A stretch of DNA of 8,541 nucleotides from positions 1-8,541 of the forward strand of contig JACMIO010000106.1 of the NCBI GenBank assembly GCA_014381105.1. Reading direction: 5' to 3'. This document shows positions 1-5,681 of the stretch, piece after piece; position 1 is the first letter of the stretch; every line of letters begins with the position of its first letter. A program made the translations under genes and the position numbers. Under the pieces are notes generated by a model. The model did no database searches. It saw only the letters and a list, made by a program, of their open reading frames with translations, and had not been told where the DNA came from. The stretch is from a bacterium (GTDB lineage Archaea > Thermoproteota > Nitrososphaeria > Nitrososphaerales > Nitrososphaeraceae).

Positions 1-276
1 AAGGAAGTTTCCCCCGCTCTGCGCTCAATACTTCAGTTAATAGTTTTGGCAATAGCTATAGTTTCGCTCTATGAATTTGTCTATAATTTTATTGTATGGA
101 GTTCATTGATAACGATCAATGCGCTAGGTGGGAGCATAAATTTGGATAGCATTAGCATACCTTATCCAAATCCTGATACCCCATGGAATCTAGTCTTTGC
201 AACAAAGATGTCATTGGCCGCCTTCTTGATTTCTACTCATGGATTCTATATTATTTCAAAGAAGGGCAAAGAATAG
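1..276 (+). CDS. Small membrane protein, 5'-truncated (conserved hypothetical type)
   Basis: The frame is open from the first base of the window and ends at TAG 274-276, leaving 91 visible residues; the true start lies upstream. A TTG at 46 could serve as a start but would cut into the first hydrophobic helix, so I treat the gene as truncated by the window edge. Two membrane segments are visible: roughly residues 8-38 (LRSILQLIVLAIAIV and onward) and residues 66-84 (FATKMSLAAFLISTHGFYI). Between them is a polar loop with PYPNPDTPW. The C-terminus is short and basic (SKKGKE). I do not recognise a functional family. It is on the same strand as pfdA, but a 101-nt gap with T-runs and a TATA-like element suggests a separate transcript. 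Confidence 0.6.
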   Translation, partial: KEVSPALRSILQLIVLAIAIVSLYEFVYNFIVWSSLITINALGGSINLDSISIPYPNPDTPWNLVFATKMSLAAFLISTHGFYIISKKGKE

Positions 277-323
277 ACCAAAAATTTCTGTTCAATAAAC
301 CATACGAGAACTTGTGAATGATT

Positions 324-334
324 AAATTTTTTTA
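324..334 (+). terminator. Poly-T tract, possible terminator of the upstream membrane gene
   Basis: A run of seven T (327-333) lies about 50 nt after the stop codon at 276, and a second run of six T is at 353-358. Archaeal RNA polymerase can terminate on U-rich tracts without a hairpin, and no clear hairpin is seen here. The call rests only on base composition and position between two genes. Confidence 0.3.
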
Positions 335-340
335 GTCAAA

Positions 341-348
341 GTTATATG
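341..348 (+). promoter_or_regulatory. TATA-like element for the pfdA-ftsY-argF run
   Basis: The element GTTATATG is centred about 33 nt upstream of the pfdA ATG at 378. With the usual archaeal spacing of about 26 nt, transcription would begin near 371, giving a leader of only a few bases. No Shine-Dalgarno motif precedes the ATG, which agrees with a nearly leaderless mRNA. Confidence 0.4.
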
Positions 349-377
349 CCCGTTTTTTACTCAGAAAATGTATCAAG

Positions 378-836
378 ATGACCTCTAGGGAAAATTCTAA
401 AGAACAAATTTCATCAGAGCAAAAAATCAGTGAGATGCTCCAACAATCAAAGATCCTCGAAGCTTACATGAATGACATTTTAACAAAAGAAGCTACTGTA
501 ACCAGACTCATAACAGAGGCCCATCTGGCTTCGGAGGCAATACAAGAATTATCTTCTACCACTCAAGATGAATCTCTTGTCCCAATAGGGATTGGTGTAT
601 ATCTTAAGGTCACGGTTCCTCAAGTAACAAGTCTACTTGTTAATGTAGGTTCAGGCGTTACTATTGAAAAGTCAAAGGAAAATGCGAAAAATTATGTGGA
701 ACTAAGAATCAAGGAATTTGAACTTGCATTGAAACAATTACAATCACAAAAAGAGCAGATTGCAATGCGCATGAATCAACTCCAAAACGAAGTAAATGTT
801 GAAATGCAAAAATCTCAAAGACCCCCGAACTCATAA
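378..836 (+). CDS. pfdA: Prefoldin subunit alpha
   Basis: The 152-residue product is the alpha subunit of prefoldin, the cytosolic hexameric chaperone (two alpha, four beta) that holds unfolded chains for the group II chaperonin. The order is typical: a helical coiled coil at about residues 12-60, a central beta-hairpin region at about 66-97 containing LVPIGIGVYLKV and VGSGVTIEKS, then a second coiled coil at about 98-145 rich in Gln, Lys and Glu. The 'G.GV' and 'VGSGV..EKS' motifs are hallmarks of archaeal PfdA. Length is usual for the family, with a slightly extended N-terminus. ATG 378 is chosen because the short TATA spacing supports it; an ATG at 368 is in another frame. It is followed 20 nt later by ftsY, the common archaeal order pfdA-ftsY. 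Confidence 0.93.
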   Translation: MTSRENSKEQISSEQKISEMLQQSKILEAYMNDILTKEATVTRLITEAHLASEAIQELSSTTQDESLVPIGIGVYLKVTVPQVTSLLVNVGSGVTIEKSKENAKNYVELRIKEFELALKQLQSQKEQIAMRMNQLQNEVNVEMQKSQRPPNS

Positions 837-856
837 GAGGTAGGATTGCGCTCCGT

Positions 857-2305
857 TTGTTTGAAAAATTAAGAAAAATATTTTCTGAAACCGCAAAGAA
901 TCTTGGTCAAAAATCAATTTCTAAAAAGGACATAGACTCGATTCTCGACGAATTGCAGATCAGTTTAATGGAAAATGACGTAGCTCATGAAATAGTAGAT
1001 GAGATGACTTCAAAGATAAAAACGGAGATTATGGATTTAAAGCTTGAAAGGAGCGAAAATTCTGATCAAGTTATCACGACGAAGTTATACTCGTTCCTAT
1101 ACGAGTTATTTTTGTCGACTAACACCAAGACTGACGTTATTCAATCTATTTTAGAAAAGAAAAAATCAAAAGCCGGTCCATATTCTATTGTCTTTCTTGG
1201 TATCAATGGTACTGGAAAAACTACCACAGTCGCAAAATTTTGTAAATTATTGAGAGACAGGGGTATTTCAGTTGTTCTGGCAGCCGCAGACACGCACAGA
1301 GCCGGTGCTATTGAGCAAATTACCCACCATGGTAACAATCTAAATGTTAAGGTAATTTCGCAAAGATATGGTGCTGATCCGTCTGCAGTTGCAAGAGATG
1401 CATTGGAGCACGCAAAAAAGAATTACATTGAGGCCGTATTGATAGACACTGCTGGTAGGATGCAGACGTCAAAAAATCTAATGGAAGAAGTTAGTAAAAT
1501 AATCAGAGTCATAAAACCAGATTTGAAAATATTTGTTGGTGATTCTTTGGCAGGAAACGATACTGTTAACCAGGCGCGAGAATTTTACGAGTATACAAAG
1601 TATGATGGTTCAATTTTGACAAAAAGTGATGCCGATTCTAAAGGCGGTGCTGCTATTTCAATCGCTTATCTGACACATAAACCTATTTTGTATCTTGGAA
1701 TTGGGCAAGGTTATGGAGATTTGGAAGAATTTGATCACGACAGATTTCTTGATTCTATATTCAAAGATAAAGTATATGATAAAAGTGGTAAAATTCTGAC
1801 ACCAACGGGTGTAACATCCACAGATAATATCAGTAAGGATGAACCTGTAATTGAGATTCCAAATGTGAATTCACCATCAGAAAATTCAAAGCTTGAATCG
1901 CCATCTAGCAACCCTGAAAAAATAACGGAGATAGAGGAGATAAAGAAACTATCAACAGTGCCCCAGACATTAGAAGTAGCGCCAAACAAGATTGATGATA
2001 ACCAGAAGTTAGACGATGGCCGATTAAATCCTGTTACAGAAGAAAAAATGGACTCAAAAACGGTAATAAATGAACCAAAACCAAAAGGAGGATTGTTTTT
2101 CAAAAAGATCTTTAAGGACAATAAAGATAAAACGGATACTGATGATGGTAAACACAGTACAGCTGATAAAATTGAAACTAGAAAAGAAATGAACAAAAAA
2201 GAAAATAAGAGTAAAAGTAAATCCAAATCTGAGAAAGAGAATGAATCTGAAAACGACGAAGTTGTTTATTTGACCGATGATGATATAAATGATCTCATTA
2301 AGTAA
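857..2305 (+). CDS. ftsY: Signal recognition particle receptor FtsY (SRP54-type GTPase) with long C-terminal tail
   Basis: FtsY is the membrane-associated GTPase that docks SRP-ribosome complexes for co-translational insertion. An N domain (about residues 1-95, MFEKLRKIFSETAK start) precedes the G domain: G1 GINGTGKT (115-122), G2 DTHRAGAIEQ (145-154), G3 DTAGR (197-201), G4 TKSD (255-258), then GGAA (263-266) and the closing GIGQGYGDLEEFD (281-293). The canonical G2 is usually DTFRAAA; His and Gly substitutions are seen here. Conserved sequence ends near residue 305. About 170 further residues are low-complexity, rich in Lys, Glu, Asp, Ser and Asn, with one hydrophobic patch (PKGGLFFKKIFK, 409-420). 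Archaeal FtsY normally has an N-terminal, not C-terminal, charged extension. The start is TTG 857; GAGGT at 837-841 lies 15 nt before it, a long spacing, but no in-frame ATG or GTG lies nearer. The 3' end overlaps argF by 17 nt. Confidence 0.93.
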   Translation: MFEKLRKIFSETAKNLGQKSISKKDIDSILDELQISLMENDVAHEIVDEMTSKIKTEIMDLKLERSENSDQVITTKLYSFLYELFLSTNTKTDVIQSILEKKKSKAGPYSIVFLGINGTGKTTTVAKFCKLLRDRGISVVLAAADTHRAGAIEQITHHGNNLNVKVISQRYGADPSAVARDALEHAKKNYIEAVLIDTAGRMQTSKNLMEEVSKIIRVIKPDLKIFVGDSLAGNDTVNQAREFYEYTKYDGSILTKSDADSKGGAAISIAYLTHKPILYLGIGQGYGDLEEFDHDRFLDSIFKDKVYDKSGKILTPTGVTSTDNISKDEPVIEIPNVNSPSENSKLESPSSNPEKITEIEEIKKLSTVPQTLEVAPNKIDDNQKLDDGRLNPVTEEKMDSKTVINEPKPKGGLFFKKIFKDNKDKTDTDDGKHSTADKIETRKEMNKKENKSKSKSKSEKENESENDEVVYLTDDDINDLIK

Positions 2306-3221
2306 GAATTATCTCCGTAGCATCGCGGATTTAACCGAGAAAGAAATCCAGAGTTTAATTGAACATGCGATTGAGTTTAAGAATAAAGATGGGAACAGTA
2401 ACAACCAATCTCTGGCCGGGAAAACTCTTGCACTAATGTTTGAAAAACCATCAACCAGGACGCGCTTGAGCTTTGAAACAGCGATGTTTCAACTGGGTGG
2501 TAATACTATCTATCTAAATTCCAATGATCTTCAGCTCTCTAGAGGCGAGTCTATTGAAGACACTGCAAAGACCATTTCTTTGTATGTGGACTGTCTCGTG
2601 GCAAGAGTCTACTCTCATGACACAATACTGGATTTGGCGCAGAATTGCGAGATTCCTGTAATTAATGGCTTGTCTGATTTGTATCATCCATGTCAGATTC
2701 TTGCTGACCTTATGACTATCTTAGAGCTCAAAAAAACCTTTGAAGGCTTAACGTTAGCCTGGGTTGGAGATGGTAATAATGTTTGCAATGACCTGTTAAT
2801 CGGATGTGCAAAAATGGGGATTAATATCAAAGCTGCAATTCCTCAAAACTACGAGCCTCCACAAACAGTACTTGATCTAGTAACTAACGAAGCAAAATTA
2901 AAAAACTCTAAATTTACTCTAGTGAAAGAACCAATTGAAGCTGTACAGAATGCAGATGTTGTTGTAACAGATACGTTTGTTTCTATTGGAAACGAAAAAG
3001 AGGACGAGAAGAGAAGATCTACTTTTATTCCAAAGTATCAAGTAAATGGAAAACTGATGAGCTATTCAAAAGATGATGCAATCTTCATGCATTGTTTGCC
3101 TGCAAAACGAGGCCAAGAAGTTACGTCGGATGTTATAGATGGAAAAAAATCAGTCGTGTGGAAGGAGGCCGAGAATAGACTCCACGTACAAAAATCTGTA
3201 TTGATCGGGTTGCTCTCCTAA
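2289..3221 (+). CDS. argF: Ornithine carbamoyltransferase
   Basis: The 310-residue enzyme transfers the carbamoyl group of carbamoyl phosphate to ornithine, giving citrulline for arginine synthesis in the cytosol. Visible motifs: carbamoyl-phosphate site STRTR (55-59), HPCQ (133-136), and HCLP (268-271). The ornithine-binding loop reads DTFVSIG (228-234), where the family usually has D-x-W-x-S-M-G, so Trp becomes Phe and Met becomes Ile. Length is normal. ATG 2289 is the only reasonable start: the N-terminus MISLSKNYLRSIADLTEKE matches the family beginning, and the next in-frame Met is inside the conserved core. The start lies within the last codons of ftsY in a different frame, with no clear Shine-Dalgarno motif, so translational coupling to ftsY is likely. 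A related carbamoyltransferase acting on another amine cannot be excluded, given the altered loop. Confidence 0.92.
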   Translation: MISLSKNYLRSIADLTEKEIQSLIEHAIEFKNKDGNSNNQSLAGKTLALMFEKPSTRTRLSFETAMFQLGGNTIYLNSNDLQLSRGESIEDTAKTISLYVDCLVARVYSHDTILDLAQNCEIPVINGLSDLYHPCQILADLMTILELKKTFEGLTLAWVGDGNNVCNDLLIGCAKMGINIKAAIPQNYEPPQTVLDLVTNEAKLKNSKFTLVKEPIEAVQNADVVVTDTFVSIGNEKEDEKRRSTFIPKYQVNGKLMSYSKDDAIFMHCLPAKRGQEVTSDVIDGKKSVVWKEAENRLHVQKSVLIGLLS

Positions 3222-3231
3222 TTATGTGATA

Positions 3232-3270
3232 TTGAATTAATATTCAAAAAAATACAAATAAATTTTCTTT
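3232..3270 (+). terminator. AT-rich hairpin plus T- and A-runs between argF and the convergent gene
   Basis: After the argF stop at 3221 there is a small perfect inverted repeat, TTGAAT (3232-3237) and ATTCAA (3242-3247) with a 4-nt loop. A T-rich stretch follows at 3263-3270 (TTTTCTTT). The same area holds seven A in a row (3246-3252), which is T7 on the minus strand, downstream of the convergent gene at 3336-3689. The region could therefore terminate both transcripts by U-rich tracts. The hairpin is A/T-only apart from one G-C pair and is probably weak. Confidence 0.3.
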
Positions 3271-3335
3271 AAATAACTGTGGAATCGAAGGAAAATCAAA
3301 ACACTCAGAGTTTTGAAACGCCAAGTTAAATTGGA

Positions 3336-3689
3336 TCAAAATTTACTATCCAATTGCAAATCCTCAGCTTGCATCCAAACAAATGCAGTGTGGTCACATC
3401 CTGCTGATTTGTCCTGTTCACAGAGGATGAAATTTTCGTGTAATTTCACATCGAAAAATTTTCTCTCACTAATGTTAATCACGACAATATTATTCTTTTC
3501 AACCATCGCAATTTGCAGTCCTGGCCACATTTTACTAATCATTTTATTTCGGTTCAAATGTCTATCAATAATGTTCTCGATGTGCTCATTTACATTATAG
3601 AGTTTTTCCTCTGCTTCTTTCATTAGTTCTTCATAGAGTTCCGACCTGACACATATTGCTGACTTTTCCTCTTTATTATCTTGAGACAT
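3336..3689 (-). CDS. Ribbon-helix-helix-like small protein with C-x7-C-x-H motif (putative regulator)
   Basis: I do not recognise a named family. From ATG 3689 the product has 117 residues. Residues 9-45 fit the ribbon-helix-helix pattern of small DNA-binding proteins: a short beta strand (SAICVRSE), helix 1 (LYEELMKEAEEKL) and helix 2 (NEHIENIIDRHL). The second half (about 57-106) looks beta-rich, with IVVINIS and FFDVKL, and carries C90, C98 and H100 in the pattern C-x7-C-x-H, which could bind a metal together with a fourth ligand such as H84. An in-frame GTG at 3710 would add seven residues, but a TATA element centred 26 nt upstream of ATG 3689 predicts transcription starting at that ATG, so a leaderless start there is preferred. 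It converges with argF. Function as a transcription regulator is inference. Confidence 0.65.
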   Translation of the reverse strand: MSQDNKEEKSAICVRSELYEELMKEAEEKLYNVNEHIENIIDRHLNRNKMISKMWPGLQIAMVEKNNIVVINISERKFFDVKLHENFILCEQDKSAGCDHTAFVWMQAEDLQLDSKF

Positions 3690-3710
3690 CCGATATGATC
3701 TTTTCAACAC

Positions 3711-3720
3711 GTTTTATATT
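3711..3720 (-). promoter_or_regulatory. TATA box for the RHH-like gene
   Basis: On the minus strand the sequence reads AATATAAAAC, with TATAAAA at 3718-3712. Its centre (3715) is 26 nt upstream of the A of ATG 3689, the standard archaeal distance from TATA box to transcription start. This implies a leaderless transcript and argues against the upstream GTG at 3710, which would lie before the predicted transcript start. Confidence 0.5.
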
Positions 3721-3721
3721 T

Positions 3722-3760
3722 TTATCAAATTATTAACATTATTTAGATTAAACTTGATAA
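3722..3760. promoter_or_regulatory. Inverted repeat TTATCAA / TTGATAA upstream of the RHH-like gene
   Basis: Perfect 7-bp arms, TTATCAA (3722-3728) and TTGATAA (3754-3760), are separated by 25 nt, so the centres are 32 bp apart, about three helical turns. One arm abuts the TATA box of the RHH-like gene. The arrangement would suit two protein dimers on the same DNA face, for example autoregulation, but the arms are AT-rich and a chance match in such DNA is possible. Confidence 0.25.
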
Positions 3761-3815
3761 CAGACAAACTTAGTCGATGTCGGCTGATACTTGAATGTGG
3801 TATTGGTCTTTCCCC

Positions 3816-3924
3816 ACGCATAAGTCAATTTGGAATGCATTTGCGAAAACCACTATTTTATTTGTTAGAATAAGATAATATCATAATACGCATTATTTGC
3901 ACCAGTTACTAATCATACGCATAA
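3816..3924 (+). repeat. Three copies of octamer ACGCATWA
   Basis: Copies are at 3816-3823 (ACGCATAA), 3888-3895 (ACGCATTA) and 3917-3924 (ACGCATAA). By eye the core ACGCAT was not found elsewhere in the window on either strand. The last copy overlaps the TATA-like element of the micro-ORF and could include its BRE, so part of the pattern may reflect a core promoter; the other two may be regulator sites. Confidence 0.4.
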
Positions 3925-3927
3925 AAT
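3918..3927 (+). promoter_or_regulatory. TATA-like element for the 37-codon ORF
   Basis: CGCATAAAAT places an ATAAAA core (3921-3926) centred about 25 nt before the ATG at 3949, the same geometry seen for the RHH-like gene on the other strand. It predicts a leaderless transcript beginning at or next to the ATG. No Shine-Dalgarno motif precedes that ATG. Confidence 0.4.
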
Positions 3928-3948
3928 GATAATATGTAGTTTATCGCA

Positions 3949-4062
3949 ATGAGCGATACACTTTTCCTGATACTACGTGCTCTCCTTATGTTTTGTCTTA
4001 TGGTACTAATATCAATGTCAATGTTTACATCAGGACCAATATCTTATTTAGGATTTCAATAA
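3949..4062 (+). CDS. Candidate 37-aa single-pass membrane micro-protein
   Basis: ATG 3949 to TAA 4060-4062 encodes 37 residues: a short polar start (MSDT), one strongly hydrophobic stretch at about residues 5-27 (LFLILRALLMFCLMVLISMS and onward) and a short polar tail ending YLGFQ. Five Met and two charged residues (D3, R10) are present. Support comes from the leaderless promoter spacing and the length of the hydrophobic stretch, which would span a membrane once. It meets argH tail to tail with only 4 nt between the stop codons. I know of no family for it. A chance frame is possible at this size; hydrophobic codons are common in T-rich DNA. Confidence 0.4.
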   Translation: MSDTLFLILRALLMFCLMVLISMSMFTSGPISYLGFQ

Positions 4063-4066
4063 GTAA

Positions 4067-5548
4067 CTATGTCGTAACAATTTCCTTTATTGTATTTGTT
4101 ATCTTCTGTTTTACAAGATCTATTCTTTCTTTCTTTTTCTGAACTTCATTTGAATATTTTTGTAATTGCAACTTGCTTTTTCTTATAATTCTAGTCTGAT
4201 CCTTCGGATTAGGGGAACCTTCAGAATTTCGGATTCTTATGGATTTATTTGAGTCAATTTCCCTTATTGCTTTGACTAGTTCACCAGGAGCGATGTTGGC
4301 TTTCACCTTTGACAATACATCTTTGATATCGCCAGTTGATAACGACCTGAAAGGTATCTCATCATTGTTGTTTACGGAAAGATTTACTAGCGCTCCAACC
4401 AACTGGTGTGCGGTTCTAAATGGTACCTTGTATTTTGTAACCAATACTTCAGCAATATCCAACGATACCGCATAACTTTTCGTCGATGCGCTTCTCATTG
4501 CATCTTTTTTTACTACCAGATATTGAATTACGTCATTCATAATATCAAGTGACGATATTACTAATTCGACAGAATTCCAAAATGGAATCTTGGTATCTTG
4601 CAAGTCCCTGCTATAGCCAGAAGGTAGTGATTTCAGTATTATCATGATAGTTGTAAGGTTTCCAATCACAATTGCAGTTTTGGACCTTGTAATTTCAAGT
4701 GGATCAGGATTCCTTTTTTGTGGCATAGCGCTTGACGTTGATGCATGTTTGTCACTGATTTCAATGAAACCAAACTCTTGGGAGGACCAAATAATAAGGT
4801 CTTCTGATATTCTACTCAACGTTATCATTATTGAGGCAATATTCGACGTAAATTCAATCATAAAATCCCTTGAAGATGTTGCATCTATGGAATTGGACAG
4901 TATATTGTCAAACCCAAGCAGTTTTGCCGTCATGTTTCTGTCAATTGGTAAAAGCGATCCTCCAATAGGACCTGCGCCTAATGGCGATTGATTTATCCTT
5001 TCATAGAGTGAAAACAATTTATCGATTTCGCGTATCAGCGCCTCTGAATATGATAGCAGATAATGAGCAAAGTTTCCAATCTGTGCCTGCTGCAAATGTG
5101 TGTAAAGCGGCATTATTGAATCTAGGTTATCTTCAGACTTGTCTATCAGTTGTTTTGTCAATCTATTCAGGTGAATCATGACATTGATTATGTCATCCCT
5201 TGCCTTAATTCGAATATCTGTAATAATCTGATCATTGCGAGATCTGCCTGTCTGAATTTTGCCCCCTACGTTGATTCCTGTCTTTTTTATCAAATGAGTC
5301 TCAAGCGCTTCATGGATGTCTTCACAACCTTCCCTGGAAAGTTTATCCGGATGATGCAAAACATTATTCAATTCTCCTACCAAGCGAGAAACTTCATGCT
5401 TTTCTAACACATGAATCTTGTATAGCATTATAACGTGAACCTTGGTACATAAAATATCGTAATAGAGAATCTTATCATCTATTTCAATGGATGAAAGAAA
5501 ATTTAATGTACGCTTATCTAGATCTTCTTTGTGGCGCGATCTATACAT
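4067..5548 (-). CDS. argH: Argininosuccinate lyase
   Basis: The 493-residue enzyme cleaves argininosuccinate to arginine and fumarate, the last step of arginine synthesis; it is a cytosolic homotetramer of the fumarase/aspartase superfamily. Motifs in order: TGRSRND (100-106), the catalytic-region THLQ (150-153), and the superfamily signature SSAMPQKRN (272-280) on the mobile loop, preceded by Thr where many bacterial enzymes have Gly (GSSxMPxKxN). I recall STSS as usual in archaeal ArgH. GYSRDLQDTK (311-320) is also typical. The C-terminus (about 445-490) is Lys/Gln-rich and likely helical. ATG 5548 is preceded by TATA-like DNA and gives a normal N-terminus, although the usual 'F..S...D..L...D' region is only loosely kept (FLSSIEIDDKILYYDI). 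It is divergent from the MIP18 gene. The fumarate released can re-enter the citric acid cycle. Confidence 0.93.
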   Translation of the reverse strand: MYRSRHKEDLDKRTLNFLSSIEIDDKILYYDILCTKVHVIMLYKIHVLEKHEVSRLVGELNNVLHHPDKLSREGCEDIHEALETHLIKKTGINVGGKIQTGRSRNDQIITDIRIKARDDIINVMIHLNRLTKQLIDKSEDNLDSIMPLYTHLQQAQIGNFAHYLLSYSEALIREIDKLFSLYERINQSPLGAGPIGGSLLPIDRNMTAKLLGFDNILSNSIDATSSRDFMIEFTSNIASIMITLSRISEDLIIWSSQEFGFIEISDKHASTSSAMPQKRNPDPLEITRSKTAIVIGNLTTIMIILKSLPSGYSRDLQDTKIPFWNSVELVISSLDIMNDVIQYLVVKKDAMRSASTKSYAVSLDIAEVLVTKYKVPFRTAHQLVGALVNLSVNNNDEIPFRSLSTGDIKDVLSKVKANIAPGELVKAIREIDSNKSIRIRNSEGSPNPKDQTRIIRKSKLQLQKYSNEVQKKKERIDLVKQKITNTIKEIVTT

Positions 5549-5575
5549 TGTTAAAACAAACTACTGCTAGACTTG

Positions 5576-5588
5576 ATTATTAATATTT
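5576..5588 (-). promoter_or_regulatory. TATA-like element for argH
   Basis: On the minus strand the sequence reads AAATATTAATAAT, centred about 34 nt upstream of ATG 5548. Usual spacing predicts transcription starting near 5556 and a leader of under 10 nt. The exact box within this AT-rich stretch cannot be fixed by eye. Confidence 0.35.
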
Positions 5589-5657
5589 GTGACACGGCAA
5601 TCTTTTTGCATTGTACCTGGCAATCAATTTCAAGATCAAAAATCAATAGTTAAATAG

Positions 5658-5667
5658 TATAAAAATA
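5658..5667 (+). promoter_or_regulatory. TATA box for the MIP18-family gene
   Basis: TATAAAAATA lies about 20 nt before ATG 5682, and a second possible box TTAAATAG is at 5650-5657. The second has the better distance for a leaderless start at the ATG. The gene lacks a Shine-Dalgarno motif, in keeping with a leaderless or nearly leaderless message. Confidence 0.45.
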
Positions 5668-5681
5668 AATTAATTAGGCAT

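Larger units (their letters stand above)
3690..3948. other. Gene-free spacer between the RHH-like gene and the micro-ORF
   Basis: No convincing coding frame, tRNA or structured RNA was found. The stretch holds the TATA box and inverted repeat of the minus-strand gene on its left, and on its right the promoter-like DNA of the micro-ORF at 3949. Between them are three copies of ACGCATWA, an 8-bp palindrome AATGCATT (3834-3841), and a short hairpin ATAAT-ACGC-ATTAT (3883-3896). A 27-codon frame at 3795-3878 has no supporting signal. Confidence 0.5.

Noticed and set aside
1735..2226. 163-codon minus-strand frame within ftsY
   Set aside because: It is the antisense of the low-complexity charged FtsY tail; its Leu/Ser/Phe-rich product is what reversed Lys/Glu/Asp codons produce.
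3313..3600. 95-codon plus-strand frame opposite the RHH-like gene
   Set aside because: It is Cys/Ser/Phe-rich with no domain pattern, starts with TTG, and lies antisense to a gene with a clear fold pattern and promoter.
3690..3710. Longer start (GTG 3710) for the RHH-like gene
   Set aside because: The TATA box at 3711-3720 would then directly abut the start codon, and the predicted transcript begins at ATG 3689.
3795..3878. 27-codon frame starting MWYWSFPTHK
   Set aside because: No promoter spacing, ribosome-binding site or sequence pattern supports it; a frame this short is expected by chance.
3761..3948. Possible C/D-box sRNA or other structured RNA in the spacer
   Set aside because: No paired C box (RUGAUGA) and D box (CUGA) at suitable spacing, and only short AT-rich stems were seen.
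5596..5625. Direct repeat GGCAATC (5596-5602 and 5619-5625) in the argH/MIP18 divergent region
   Set aside because: Only two 7-bp copies 23 bp apart, not symmetrical to either promoter; too weak to call an operator.
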